Both the position numbers and the translations under genes were made by a program. DNA of 64,000 bases, from the NCBI GenBank assembly GCA_951799405.1, contig OX637334.1, positions 2,852,001-2,916,000 on the forward strand, read 5' to 3'. Source of the stretch: Agapetus fuscipes. Lineage: Eukaryota > Arthropoda > Insecta > Trichoptera > Glossosomatidae. The notes beneath the pieces were generated by a model that made no database searches, was not told the origin of the DNA, and saw nothing but the letters and a program-made list of their open reading frames with translations. Shown piece by piece: positions 1 to 10,650 of the stretch (positions are counted from its first letter, which is position 1; the number at the start of each line of letters is the position of its first letter).

Positions 1-38
1 TGAGTATCTGCCTCCTTACACCCATTTCAACAGGCAAA
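1..38 (-). mobile_element. LINE-1 family scrap at window edge
   Basis: These bases match the 54.68-54.72 kb part of the second LINE-1 copy almost base for base (the stretch encoding V-E-M-G-V-R-R-Q). It is the edge of an element that continues outside the window or a tiny leftover. Confidence 0.6.
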
Positions 39-89
39 TCAATTTAAAATAAATAAGCCTGTTATAATAATAATAAAACGTTTTTTTCT

Positions 90-656
90 TATCTTAGATT
101 GTAAAGAATGCGATTTTTAAGACAATTTCATTGCAAGGTCATCCTTAAATCAAATGGTAGAGTCTTCTTCTTCGTGTCAGCTTCACACCGTATTGGCCCA
201 GTTACAAGCAATGTCTACAGCTGTTTGGTTTCCCGCAAAGAGATCATCCATGGAGCAGCTTGTCGGACTGGAGGGACAACACCGCAGGTGCTCCATAGTT
301 TGTTGAGCTCCACACTCACATAGTGTAGAGTCCTCCCGTCCCAGAAATCCCCAGGTCAACATGTTGGCCCGGGCTCTTCCAACATTGGTCCTCAATCTGT
401 TCATAGATTTCCACACGGGCCACTCGGGGTTCTTTCCTGGAGGTAGGCTCTCTGCAGGCTGCACAAAGCTCTCAGGGCATTCCTCTTTCCACATTCGCAA
501 TCTCTCCGCCACTGGATCCGTAGAAAAGGACTGCACGGAACTAAGGAAGCTGTGTCTCGACTTCAGGCGCTGCTGTGATGAAATGCCACTTCCGTAAACG
601 CAGTGCTGTGGTAATGTGGTAAATGGTAGATAAGCCAAAATAGCACTGCGGGGACG
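90..656. mobile_element. TIR-1 element copy, split by LINE-3
   Basis: The left part (90-161) and right part (621-656) match other TIR-1 copies: an internal AGATTGT..AGAAT..GACAATTTCATT..AAGGTCATC block, then AAATGGTAGATAAGCCAAA..AGCAC as the terminal repeat. The two parts are separated by LINE-3 and share the 10-bp duplication AAATGGTAGA. This copy lacks a recognisable left end. Confidence 0.6.
162..620 (-). mobile_element. LINE-3: 5'-truncated non-LTR retrotransposon 3' end
   Basis: On the minus strand an open frame runs from about 600 to the stop at 183. It ends in a typical non-LTR retrotransposon C-terminus: an R-L-R-T-N-V-G-R-A-R-A-N segment, then W-G-F-L, then a zinc-knuckle-like C-E-C-x7-H-x4-C pattern (CECGAQQTMEHLRCC). 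This region follows the reverse transcriptase in several LINE clades. The 3' end is a GAAGAAGAAG-type tail on the minus strand. The insert is bounded by a perfect 10-bp duplication AAATGGTAGA (152-161 and 621-630), so the 5'-truncated insertion is cleanly defined inside a TIR-1 element. It has no reverse transcriptase left and cannot be autonomous. Clade assignment is not possible from this part alone. Confidence 0.8.
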
Positions 657-960
657 AAATGTTGCGTGTGAAGTATGGAAAATGAGTGATAGAAAAAAAC
701 AACGCATTGAACAATGAAAATATTAATTATGAATGTTTTTAGATTCATTTGTTTATAAATAAACACTAGAGAAACGAACACTTTTTTATTATTTGTTCAC
801 TGCAGACAATATGATTAATGACTATATTTTTAATTGTCAGTATTGAAAGAAAATGGAAATAATTTGTTTTAATAAGAGAGTGAATTTATGGAAGTAGGTG
901 CCTAGCTCATTGATTTACTTTCTAATTATGGGAATTTATAGAAATAAAGACTTATTGTTT
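657..960. other. No feature seen
   Basis: AT-rich DNA with short A and T runs; no frame, repeat copy or structured motif that I can support. Confidence 0.5.
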
Positions 961-1115
961 ATGTCGCTGGTATGGTCGAGCGGATAAGGCGTTGTCACTC
1001 GAATTTGCGTTATTGAAACATGCGCAAGTTCGAACCCCACTTGCACCGTGTCCTATCGACAATATATTTGATCCTGGTTCAATAGTTATGGATAATTTGT
1101 AAAAAAAAAATTGTG
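961..1115 (+). mobile_element. SINE-C copy, 5' part
   Basis: It starts with a type II tRNA-like head (TATGGTCGAGCGGATAAGGC for the A box, AAGTTCGAACCCC for the B box), followed by the SINE-C body word TTTGATCCTGGTTCAA. It ends in an A10 run directly abutting an R1 copy. The later body and tail seen in other SINE-C copies are missing. Confidence 0.7.
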
Positions 1116-1356
1116 TTCCTTAATTTATAGTTAGGAATGAAACTGAACACCCATGCTGTACAAAAATGGCTCACTTTGCCAATGTCACACCTGTTTCACC
1201 GAAGGTTGGCAAGAGCTATAACATTAATTTCAGATTCGGGTTTTTATGCTTTAAGTTCACATGCGACATTTGTAAGCGCAAACTTACATGTCTGCTTGTG
1301 GCCATTCATTTTATATGAATCCCATGTATAAATATAAACTTGCAACTTAGATTAAA
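1116..1356 (+). repeat. R1 copy
   Basis: A full-length, moderately diverged R1: TTCCTTAATTTATAG start, AATGGCTCACTTTGCC, then GTAAGCGCAAACTTACATGT, ending TTGCAACTTAGATTAAA. Confidence 0.75.
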
Positions 1357-1440
1357 GGTTATTGAGGAAAAATTGCGAACTTTCATTGGACTTATCCTAT
1401 AGTGGCGCTAGTTCGGAATCGTATACAATTCAAACACGAA

Positions 1441-1734
1441 TTAATAATACCTAATAGTATTAGGATGATTTATTTGGCGAGCGCTGTTTTTGTGTGAATC
1501 ACACCTAAAGAGTCCTCCGAGCTTGGACGTCGCTATGGCAAGCGCCAATCTCAAGCAAGACCCAATAGTTGTAATGCCGGATCCGGCGCTTCTGTGACCG
1601 GTATATGAACTTTTCAACCCATTAAAGAGCATATTTGAAAAAACAAATGGTATATTTTTTGTGCTTTCGGGATTCGAACCCACGACCTTCCACGTACGAG
1701 TCCGAAGCGTTACCATTATACTACAGACCGGTCC
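1441..1734 (-). mobile_element. SINE-A copy
   Basis: Read on the minus strand: tRNA-like head GGACCGGTCTGTAGTATAAT..GGGTTCGAATCCCG, body with ACCGGTCACAGAAG, then the LINE-1-like tail ending in AAAAACAGCGCTCGCC and an AT-rich (TTA)n-type end. Full length, about 295 bp. Confidence 0.85.
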
Positions 1735-1867
1735 GTAATTATGTTAATACTTGAAACACGACGTTTCTTTTCGTTATCAACTCACATCTTTCTTTGACTG
1801 CAATAATTGACATTGCGCGTATTCGTGACATTTCTCATGATACTAATTGTAATTGCCATTCAGTATT

Positions 1868-2435
1868 TTGCAGAGTGAGTGTTTTTAGCACTTGCGGGGA
1901 CAGGCGGTGTCTCTTGGTACTCGTCCACAGAAAGTCCATTGGCAAATCTGTCACAGAAAACTCGGTCACAAATAACGCATCCACAGACACATTGGTCACG
2001 TGCAATGTGGTCAGACGACAGATCGTTCTCACGACTTCTCTGTCACATACAACAAAGGCCCACATACAGCTCTAATCTAATCTAATCTAAGTTGCAAAGA
2101 TATGTTACATTGGAGATTCACATTTCATGCATTCCCACAACCAGACACGTACAAGTTCGCGCTTGCACATGCCTCGTGTGAACCTACAACATAAACACCA
2201 AATCTCAAATGGACATACACCCTGCAACTCTTGCCGTATTTCCCTGAAACAGAGGGGACTTTGACAAAGTGAACCATTTTTACAGCATGGGTGGTCAGCC
2301 GCATACCGACCTATAAGTCAAGGAACTCCATCACAGAAAACTAGTTCCCCAAAAAACCTTTGTTATAACTGTGATTGTAATCAATTGCAGTTTTCTGAGA
2401 TGGAGATTTCTGTGGATCATATCGCCACCTTAAAG
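1868..2435. repeat. R3 repeat copy, interrupted by R1
   Basis: It consists of loosely periodic words of the type GGTCACxxGACAxxTCGTCCACAGACA, then a TCACAGAAAACTAGTT..GTTATAACTGTGATTG segment and TCTGTGGATCATAT. The same order occurs at 26.86-27.07 kb without the R1, which gives an empty-site comparison. Family unknown to me. Confidence 0.6.
2072..2325 (-). repeat. R1 copy inside R3
   Basis: Full-length R1 with a (TCTAA)n tail on the left and AAGTCAAGGAA on the right. The unoccupied R3 copy at 26.97 kb reads straight across this position, so these coordinates are close to the true ends of the R1 unit. Confidence 0.8.
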
Positions 2436-2684
2436 TTGAAACTGAAAAAGTCACTGATTTAAGAAGTTGTGGATAAAATATTATATCGTGTGTAACTTTT
2501 CATAGTAAGTAAACAAATTACCTACAAAAAATTGCTCATGAAAAACTTCCAATCTACAGGATTTTCACACTTTTTAGTGTTTTCTCCCGTAGAAAACAGG
2601 AAAAAGGTGCATTTATCAGAGAAACCCATGTTAATTTAATATGTCACGTATTCAGTTTTACTTTTAAGGTTTTGATAGATATAC

Positions 2685-2860
2685 TGTATGTGACTGAAAT
2701 GCCGTTGGCAGAAAAGTCGTGTGGAAGAACTGTCCTGTGACCATTTGTACATGGTCAAGCTGACTGTAGACGGGTTGTCTGTGACCGATTTGTGGTGGAA
2801 CCGTGTCTCTTACCTCAGCTGCATTGTCATGACTCTAGATGTCGTGCCACCGGGCCATAG
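2685..2860. repeat. R3 repeat copy
   Basis: Words such as AAAAGTCGTGTGGAAGAACTGTCCTGTGACC and GGGTTGTCTGTGACCGATTTGTG repeat at about 25-bp spacing and match 27.74-27.82 kb. Confidence 0.5.
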
Positions 2861-3770
2861 ACAACGAGTCTAGTACATTATATACCTACCCAAGAAATAA
2901 ATACATAATATCAAAATTGCCTAGTAATGTAAAGCCTTGATGAGACTAGCTGACAGAGGCGTTTTACTTCGTATGCAATGTCAGCAAAAAAACAAACAAT
3001 ACTTTCTGAGTCTAAAATAAGGAAATATTGTTTCAAAATACGTAGAGTATTCCTTCTACAATAAATTGTAATTTTAATGAAAAACAAGTAAGTGGTTGGA
3101 AGATTTTCTGACATGTTTTGCACGTAGACAACTCATATTTCCGTGAAAATGTAGATTTTGTTTGCATTCCAAAATAATACTAACAGTTTTTGCAAGAAAT
3201 TCAAAAGGAATGAGAGTTGCATCTATAAATTATTTATCGATTTTTGATCCATCAAGAAAACAAAGATCATGGTCAAAGAAATGTGCTTTAGAAGTAACCT
3301 ATATTTATTAGTGTGGATTGATAAAATCATTTTATTTTTCTCTTTAAATGTGCGTGGATTTTTCATTTTATTAATATCCAAAAAAAAAAAATTATAAAAT
3401 GACAAAAAAGGACAAACCAAAAGAAAATGTTCTATGAAAAAAAAAAGATAATTTGGTCCCTCCTCATGGAATCCTGACAGGGTTTTAATTAAAACAGAAA
3501 TCTGTGCAGTTTTTGTAAAACAAAAGTGTAGTTATTTTACAAATAACTCTATCATCGATTTTTTTAATTTTTTTATTGCTTGCTTCAAATTGAATGCAGA
3601 GCATTCAGTATGAAGAGGTTAACAAAATTATTTAACAATATCCTAAATGAAGTCGTAATTTTTTCTAAGGCCAAAGAACCTCTGTACAAAGTACCAAAGA
3701 TCCCATAATCAGCGGCTCTGATAAATGCAAGTTGATAATACATATAAAAACAAGTAGAAAGTACGCGATC
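2861..3770. other. No feature seen
   Basis: AT-rich sequence with A/T homopolymers near 3380, 3435 and 3555. No repeat copy or convincing exon. Its 3' end borders the GC-rich promoter-like island. Confidence 0.5.
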
Positions 3771-3900
3771 CCTCAGTTCACCGCGGACCGCGTAAGACTG
3801 CGGAGCTCAGCCTTGCTCAGTGCAGTCGTAACTAGTGAAACAAAAGCAGTGCAACAGAGCGTAAAAAACGTGTATTTTTTTGAGTTTTTTTGTACCCCAA
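3771..3900 (+). promoter_or_regulatory. Candidate promoter / transcription start
   Basis: This is a sharp GC-rich island (ACCGCGGACCGCG, GACTGCGGAGC) in AT-rich surroundings. It contains TTGCTCAGTGCAG, an arthropod-type initiator (TCAGT, A at 3819), 183 bases upstream of the ATG of the signal-peptide exon. There is no obvious TATA box at -30. The start site is inferred from composition and the initiator word only. Confidence 0.35.
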
Positions 3901-4001
3901 ATTGTCGTGGTATTGTCTCATAATTGTGCAATTATAAAACAGTTTTTTTTTGCCGGAAGTTTGTGTGTCAGTCAATTGGTGTTTTTTGTTGAGCTGTGAC
4001 G

Positions 4002-4128
4002 ATGAAGTCTGTCTCCAGGAGTTTGCTGGTCCTCTGTTTGTTTGTTGGATGCTGTCTGGTGGTGCAAACGGCTCCATCTTCGCATATAAAGAAGGGGTTC
4101 AGAGCTGATGATCAACTCAGTGCTAAAG
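4002..4128 (+). CDS. First coding exon of a secreted or membrane protein
   Basis: ATG at 4002 opens 42 codons and one extra base, ending at an AAAG|GTTTGT donor, so the intron is phase 1. The peptide is a textbook signal sequence: MKSVSRS, a hydrophobic core LLVLCLFVGCCLVV, then a small-residue cleavage region QTA-PSS. After it comes a basic stretch HIKKGFRADDQLSAK. The exon is more GC-rich than its surroundings and sits under a promoter-like island. Short exons like this often encode the prepeptide of secreted proteins or neuropeptide precursors, but I do not recognise the protein. The phase-compatible exon at 14548 may be the next one. No start upstream is possible without crossing stop codons in this frame. 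Confidence 0.6.
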
Positions 4129-4512
4129 GTTTGTGGAATAAATTAATCAATTGGATTTGAATGTACTAAGCACTAGAACCCATTAAATCGCTGCAGTGTT
4201 TTTTTTCTTGGGACTAAAAAATAACAATAAAAAAATAATAAAAAATTAGGTCTATCTTCTATTGAATAATGAGCCATAAAAGAATTAGTCTACCTTTTAA
4301 TCATTCATCTCGATTGACCAAAATGTCATAAAGAGTTTTTCTTTATAAATAATAGCGATAAAACAATATTACATTTTTTCGGTACCTATCTATTAAATTT
4401 TTCTCAAAACTCAAAAGAAAGGTTATTGAATTTTTAATTGTAATTTATTATGTGCATTTGTTATCTTTATTTTAGTGTAAAAATATACGCATTTTGTAAC
4501 AAATTTATGACT
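4129..4512 (+). other. Start of a putative long intron
   Basis: It begins at the GTTTGT donor and is AT-rich with A/T homopolymers. No coding or repeat signal before the R1 remnant at 4513. Confidence 0.4.
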
Positions 4513-4655
4513 ATAATCTATAATCAAAGTTACAAGGGTATATTACATTTAAGTTTCGTGTTAAATGCATTCCCATAAGCAGACTCGTATAAATTCGCGC
4601 TTACAAATGCTGCATGTGTACCTGCGAATTGATATCCCAACCTATAGATCAAGGA
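4513..4655 (-). repeat. R1 remnant with internal deletion
   Basis: It retains the tail (TAATCTATAATCAAAGTTACAAGG), the AATTCGCGCTTACAAATGCTG core and the far end CAACCTATAGATCAAGGAA. About 110 bp between core and end are missing. Confidence 0.65.
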
Positions 4656-5217
4656 ATAATGACCATGACAAAAAAATACTATTTGACGAAAAATTATTTT
4701 TCTTCCATATACGATACTTATGTCTGACTGAATCATTTTTTTGTTACCGAAGGGATCGTCCTTCTTTAGAAGAATAATAAACGAAGGATCGGTTCGCAAT
4801 TATAGCTAATTAATAACTTTGGATTATCTGTATTTATGCATCTCTTATTATCATTGTATTTTCTGCATTTTAATTTTATTCAAATTATGATTTACCGACA
4901 GAAGGGCCTCATTTTCCTCAGAGGCAACAATTAAATGCAAATTTATTAACTAAATGATTATTTTGCAATTTACTGCAATTTATAACTTCATCGGCATCAT
5001 CATTAAAGTGACATGAATTATTATAGTTGTAATATTCATTCCTTTAAAGATTTATTTTCCTTATATCTGTTCAATAAATTTCAAAAAATAAAAACATTAA
5101 ATTCAGATGTTGTTAAAATATTCCTGAAAAGAAAACCAGGCCTTAATTTTTTTTCAACAAAAAGTTGGAAATCATTTTCAAAATAGATTTTTACTCACTC
5201 TAATTTAATCCTACATT
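4656..5217. other. No feature seen
   Basis: AT-rich, with many short TAATTTATT words; nothing I can assign. Confidence 0.45.
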
Positions 5218-5380
5218 GTAGCTGTAACTCTGTTGCAATTCCACTAGGTGTGGCCAGAGCCTTTGCAGATTTGCCTCATTTTTTTCTATTCGATTTCTAT
5301 TTCAATTCATTCATATCCATCCCCTCCTTCATACGTTTCCTTATTTTATATTCGCTTACACAAATTTTCGATGTTTTTTT
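5218..5380 (-). mobile_element. LINE-2 3' end
   Basis: On the minus strand it reads ATGGATATGAATGAATTGAAA..GCAAAGGCTCTGGCCAC.CCTAGTGGAATTGC and ends ACAGAGTTACAGCTACA, the same ending as the LINE-2 copies at 24.9 and 56.9 kb. Confidence 0.7.
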
Positions 5381-5547
5381 ATAATTTCATAACAGTGGTG
5401 CGATCTCAGTACAGGCAAATAGTTATTGCCGAACTCAATCAATCAATTAACAATGATCAAAGATTACATTCTGACGGATCTGAAAATGTTTTAAATTTCA
5501 GAAAATCTTGACTGCATTTAACGTACCTACATATTTTTTTTTAAATA

Positions 5548-5788
5548 AATAGATTTGTGAAGAGGAGTGCAATTCACCAACCTTTTCTACCTGGCCAGAA
5601 ACAGGTATTAATATCATCAATTAATAATTCATTGTTGTTTATTTTAATGAATTATTAATTAACAATTACCCAATATCATCTGTTGAACTAGGGTCAAAGG
5701 ACCCTGTCGGGGATCGTACTAGCGTTGTTCTATTCCAAACGCGCTAGAAAGATCAGCCCACTTGGCTCCCTCGGCCATAGCACCGACG
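5548..5788 (-). mobile_element. SINE-C copy
   Basis: Near full length on the minus strand: Ser/Leu-like head, GACCCTAGTTCAACAGATG, the AT-rich ATTAATTAATAATTC block, then TACCTGTTTCTGGCCAGG and AATTGCACTCCTCTTCACAAATCT before the poly-A side. Confidence 0.8.
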
Positions 5789-6240
5789 AATTTCCTAGGT
5801 AGGTACTAGCTATCTTTTTCACGATAAATGAATATCTTAAATTCAAAGTACCAGAAAATTACGTATTGCTACCCACACCTAATATGCTGTGCACGTTCCT
5901 GCATTTTAAACATATTTTTTCACAGCTTAATGCAACATAAAAAAATGTATAAAAACAATTCATGAAATCATTTAAGATTTCAAACAAGTAATTTGTAATA
6001 AATTGAAATATAAAGACATATTTATGTCAGGAGTGGGCGTCAAAAACCAATACACAAATCGTATTATTTTGTTTCTCGATTGCAAAAAGCAAACATCCAT
6101 GATTTATCACCGTAAGTGCGAATAAAGCTATTTAATTGTTGCAATATTCGACTACAATTCGCTCGACTATGTATTGTCCCATAGAGCTTGTTTGGATTAT
6201 CTACCATCTGATTCAAAGATGACCTTTCTTTATTTTATTT
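5789..6240. other. No feature seen
   Basis: Spacer between two SINE-C copies; no frame or repeat recognised. Confidence 0.4.
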
Positions 6241-6491
6241 TATGGATTTGTGAAGAGGAATGCAATTCACCAACCTATAATGCCTGGCCAGAAACAGGTG
6301 TTAATATCATCAATTAATATTCATTTTTGTATACTTTAACGAATTATTAATTAATAATTACCCAATTACATCTGTTGAACCAGGATTGAAGTTATGGTCC
6401 AACGACCCAAACGAGGATCGAACCAGCGTTGTTCTAATCCTAATACGCTGTAAAGATCAGCCACTTGGCTCTCTCGGCCATAACACCGATT
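6241..6491 (-). mobile_element. SINE-C copy
   Basis: Same layout and orientation as the copy at 5548, with its own substitutions, so it is an independent insertion rather than a tandem duplicate. Confidence 0.8.
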
Positions 6492-6504
6492 AGAATCACA
6501 TTCT

Positions 6505-6672
6505 ACACCATCAGAGTTAAGAAAAAAACGAAAAACACGATAGTCTGACAGTTGTTTTTAGTATTTTCAAAATTGATTTCGAGCGTTCGTAAGACACATT
6601 GATCCAGTACACATACAAACATTGCTCAAGTGAAATAACCTCTGATGGGCATAAGACAAACAAGCACTAAGG
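6505..6672. mobile_element. TIR-1 element, one-sided copy
   Basis: The right end reads CCTCTGATGGGCATAAGACAAACAAGCACTAAG, the TIR-1 terminal repeat. The internal words ACACGATAGT..AGTTGTTTTTAGTATTT and TGATCCAGTACACATACAAACATTGCTC match the copies at 40.5 and 46.0 kb. Confidence 0.6.
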
Positions 6673-6810
6673 CGACAGTATAATAAGTAATGATCTGTCA
6701 TGAAATACGAAGTGCATGTGGGTGGATGGGTTCATAAAATGAAAAATAAGAAAGCGCTGCAGAAAATGCAAATTCTTTTATTGCGAAATAGAATACGCCA
6801 CTGTCATAAA

Positions 6811-7147
6811 AAACGCAACTAAAAAACGCAACTAAGCTACACATATAGTGTAACTTCTTGCCGCGTTATCCCCGAAGGAGTCGCATGTGGCGAGTTGAAC
6901 CTATTTATTTTTACAGGTAAGGGGGCCGGCCTTACGCCAACCACTTCAGTTGAAGTGGAGGTTTCCCAGCTCCCGAGAGTGCTGGTACTCATTTCTTGTG
7001 AAGGCTGAGTAAACCTTGCCGGTATTTTATTTTAGGGTTTGAAATAAACACCGAAACGGGAAATCATTTCTGACACCCTCGGTGGGATTCGAACCCGAGC
7101 TTTCGGCATGGAATGCAAGCACTCTACCACCTGAGCTATCGACCGGA
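6811..7147 (-). mobile_element. SINE-B copy, full length
   Basis: Minus strand: TCCGGTCGATAGCTCAGGTGG head with GGGTTCGAATCCC B box, TCAGAAATGATTTCCCGTTTC, the inverted AACCTCCACTTCAACTGAAG stem region, GGCCGGCCCCCTTACC, and the 3' end GCGGCAAGAAGTTACACTAT..AGCTTAGTTGCG. The 3' end is followed by repeated AACGCAACTAAAA on the plus strand. Confidence 0.9.
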
Positions 7148-7952
7148 CTAAGTCATCTCACCTCTATAAGGTCAAGCGAAAGTAATCAAATCGGACATTG
7201 TAAATTTTCAATAAGAAAATAAAGTGACAGTTACGGTGTACTTACCTAGCAGGCGTGTGCAAGAAGTAGAGGCAAATAGATTTGAGGATATTTTATTTTT
7301 TTTTGCTTTTATAATAATACATTAGAATTTATTGCTTGTTTAAACATGACTAAAATTGAACAACAAATTTAAATTTAAATCAAACTTGCAAGGTATGTAT
7401 TTTTTTAATAACTGGGTGCGAAATTTTAGGTAGATGTGCCTTTATAGGATGTTCCCCCTTGCAGCCTAATTCATAACGATAGATTTTCAATATCATAAAT
7501 TTCATATCGGCTTTTTAATTTATTTTTATTTCTGGCTTTTTCGGTGTTATTCACACACAGAAAATCCATGGCTTAACCATCACCTAGCATTAGTCCTTAA
7601 ATCAGCTATGGGTTAAAAAATTTACTCGTAATAACCCTGTGTAAGTTCTCTGTAAATAAATTCAATTTTCTTTTTTTTAAAGTAGTCAATTTTTCCTCAT
7701 TATTACCAAAGTGGTTTACTTACATTTTCTAATTAACTTTAAACTAATGACAAAATTGCTTTTGATGTTTTTGTTTTTCTGAAATATTGATTTTTTTTTT
7801 TTAAATATTGCTATTTAGTACTTAGCTAACCCGAGAAAATATTGTTAATAACTACCAAGTTTTATTTTGATATTTCATTAACAATTTTATTCTACATGAT
7901 TTTAACCTGAAATTACATTCACACATTATTTTACTTATGGTTTTATTTACGG
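7148..7952. other. No feature seen
   Basis: AT-rich, with T homopolymers near 7300 and 7795; no coding or repeat signal that I can defend. Confidence 0.45.
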
Positions 7953-8160
7953 GTAAAAAAATGATTAACTCTGCCTATGTCACCCCTGTTTCAGGGAAGG
8001 TTGAAAAAAGTCGCAGGGCTCATGTTCATTGGAGGTTTGGATTTTTATCTGTAAGTTCACATACAGCATTTGTAAGCGCGAACTTGCAGTGCCTGTTTGT
8101 GGGCATGCTTTTGATATGAATTTTAAATTTTGAAATATGTATTCAAATTAGATTATAAAT
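7953..8160 (+). repeat. R1 copy, 5'-shortened
   Basis: It begins inside the unit near AAAAAATGATTAACTCTGCC and runs through TCACCCCTGTTTCAGGGAAGG and AAGCGCGAACTTGCAG to an AGATTATAAATT tail. Confidence 0.75.
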
Positions 8161-9477
8161 TATATTTTATAGTGTGAATGTATCTCTAGACGTTGGTATT
8201 TGGATGGTTATAAGTTGGTACTAGTGTTTGCTCGAAGCTTCTAAGTAAAGATGTTCTGTGAGTTGTGATGAGAAAACTACAACATGGGAAAATATTGTTT
8301 TTATTTTTTTTTGTTCAAGAGAATACGTAAAAAAATCTTTACGAGTTGAAAAAAAAATGTGATATGTACGACAACAAATGAACATTTTTTACTCAGATGA
8401 ATTTTAAACATTATCGTAGCCATGAAAATCATGCCATGACACTAATACCATTAATTCTTAACGTCATATTTTGTAACACGAAAATCGTGAAGCATTTTAA
8501 AAGATCAACGTCCGCAGGAAATACGGTAAATAAAAAATAAAATCTTCTTTAAATTTTTATCAAAAAATTATTCAATTTTATTGTTGCCAAATAAAAAATA
8601 CAGAAATTAAATCAGTAAATTTAGGTTAAATGCAATTGCAACGGTAAATAAAATTTAAAATTGCAAATGATCAATTTCCTCTGTAAAAGTATTTTTTTAA
8701 AGATTTTTTGTTGTTGTCAAGTATTCATGACTTTTTAAACGAGATTAACTGGGCGTTCACAGCTGTGAAATTTTAATTGCGATTTAATATTAAAAATGTT
8801 TCGCAATAAGACTTCACGTTAAGGTTTTAACAAAAATGTATGAAAACTTAGATGCTCACTTGAGTCGCTGTTATCATTTTTAGTATAATTTTCTTGATAA
8901 AATTAAACAGAATGTTTTATACTTAAAGTAAGAAGCGTTAAAATTATACTAGTAAAAAGTAATTTCCCGTTTAATTGTGTCATCTTGGAGTATTTTAACT
9001 CTAAGATGTTTAAGCAGGTCTTCACTTGAAAATTGTCTATGACTTTTTTAAAACAAACTCGCAAATGTTGTAAGCACAAAAAAAACTCTTCATTTGAGTG
9101 CTTCATAGGTTTCAAAGCCCAATTATTATTAAGTGGTATCATTGGTCATTATTAGAGGACTACTTGCATTAAAGAACTATAAGTAGAACTAAATATATGT
9201 ACCGTAAGAAAACGTTAATTCCTTCAAAAATTATAGAATCTGTATGCTTAAAAGTGTATTAAAATTTTGTTTTACTATTCAATTTAAATATAAAAATTTA
9301 TAACATATTTACTTTTACATACAAAAAAGGTTTCGTAAACCTATATAAGATGTATGAAATCCTGTGCCTCCAGACTCAATCAGCCTCGACAGGTCTTCCC
9401 GCATCTGTTTGAAGAAAACAAGCAATAACACATAGCGGTGCGAGCACAGCTGATGGCCGTACTATATATTTTTTTAA
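8161..9477. other. No feature seen over 1.3 kb
   Basis: Strongly AT-rich with scattered homopolymers. The longest open frame (8903-9142, minus) has no domain and ordinary AT-driven codons; I do not call it. Confidence 0.5.
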
Positions 9478-9566
9478 TTTAAAATAAACATACTGCGATC
9501 AGCTGTTTACGACCCGCCATGTTTTATAGGCCATGGGAAGGCATAGTTGTAGCGTTTATGGTTAAT

Positions 9567-9738
9567 GGGGCTTCCACACGCTTGCCAACCCATCACAAGT
9601 CAAGCGCACAGTGTGTCGTCTAGAACATGCTAGCTGGACAAAATGAGTCCATTAGACAAAATTTTGTCCAGCTAGCATGTTCTACACGACACACTGTGCG
9701 CTTGACTTGTGATGGGTTGGCAAGCGTGTGGAAGCCCC
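9567..9738. mobile_element. Fold-back element, copy 1
   Basis: It is a near-perfect palindrome of 172 bp. Both ends carry the terminal sequence GGGGCTTCCACACGCTTGCC, with arms of about 78 bp and a short asymmetric centre (GAGTCCATTAGACAAAATTTT). The flanks are AT on both sides. Read as RNA it would form one long hairpin. No coding capacity; a MITE or fold-back transposon is the natural reading. The superfamily is unclear because the target duplication is too short to judge. Confidence 0.85.
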
Positions 9739-9812
9739 ATAAAGGGTGAAGTCCATGAGCACTCACACACACTGGCATATTTACTGACCACATACGCAGT
9801 CACGGCCTCAAT

Positions 9813-10097
9813 GGGGCTTCCACACGCTTGCCAACCCATCACAAGTCAAGCGCACAGTGTGTCGTCTAGAACATGCTAGCTGGACAAAATTTTGTCTAAT
9901 GGACTAATTTTGTCCAGCTAGCATGTTCTAGACGACACACTGTGCGCTTAGATACAAGCCAAGTGTGCAGTGTGTCGTCTAGAACATGCTAGCTGGACAA
10001 AATTAGTCCATTAGACAAAATTTTGTCCAGCTAGCATGTTCTAGACGACACACTGTGCGCTTGACTTGTGATGGGTTGGCAAGCGTGTGGAAGCCCC
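9813..10097. mobile_element. Fold-back element, composite copy 2
   Basis: It has the same terminal repeats as copy 1 but two consecutive hairpins. The first runs from 9813 to about 9950, ending at TGTGCGCTT. An AGATACAAGCCAAG junction joins it to a second (about 9964-10097) lacking its outer left arm. The hairpin centres are in opposite orientation (TTTTGTCTAATGGACTAA versus TTAGTCCATTAGACAAAA). Confidence 0.8.
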
Positions 10098-10129
10098 ATA
10101 AGAAACGCAGAACACTGTAGAGTTAAATA

Positions 10130-10335
10130 ATACACTGTATTGTGTATTGAGGCATTTAAACGACGTCTGATTTTTAGCGACCGGTTTGTTAGATAAGATG
10201 TGTGTAGAGGATGCGAGAGAAAGTGGAGCTTGCTGAGGGGAAGTGAGGAAAGTGGAACTGGTTGGAGAGAAATGAAGATGTGGAAGAGGAAGACCAAAGG
10301 GGGGATCACATGTCAGAGGGCAGCCTTGTAACATG
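10130..10335 (+). mobile_element. Possible decayed LINE 3' fragment
   Basis: A purine-rich strand with words like GAAGATGTGGAAGAGGAAGACCAAAGGGGG resembles the R-G-R-P-K segment near the C-terminus of LINE-2-type proteins. Stops are frequent and the similarity is short. Confidence 0.25.
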
Positions 10336-10494
10336 CGACGATATAAGTATCATAAGACAGATTTGATTTATTCACATATTGGGAAAGGAAAAAACTGTTT
10401 ACATTTATAAAAATTAAAATATTGCAAAAGGATTAGTTGTTTACAATTTGATACTGAATATATATAGCATTTAAAATATGTTTACATTTGGAAA

Positions 10495-10650
10495 AATCAT
10501 CTTGGTTCTGTTTTGCCAGTGCCACCCCAGTTTCAGGGAAAGGCGGTAGGAGTGGCAAGGTTCTTGTGAGGTGTGATTTATGTTGTAAGTCCACACGCGG
10601 CATTTCTAAGTGCGAACATCGACCGATGTACAGCTGCTTTCTCTGCTTAA
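10495..10650 (+). repeat. R1 fragment
   Basis: TTTTGCCAGTGCCACCCCAGTTTCAGGGAAAGG and GTAAGTCCACACGCGGCATTTCTAAGTGCGAAC identify it; both ends are lost. Confidence 0.6.

Noticed and set aside
8903..9142. 79-codon minus-strand open frame.
   Set aside because: AT-driven composition, no domain, no splice or promoter support.
10031..10334. Two overlapping minus-strand frames of 92-97 codons.
   Set aside because: They start or end in the fold-back element and have no family motif; chance frames.
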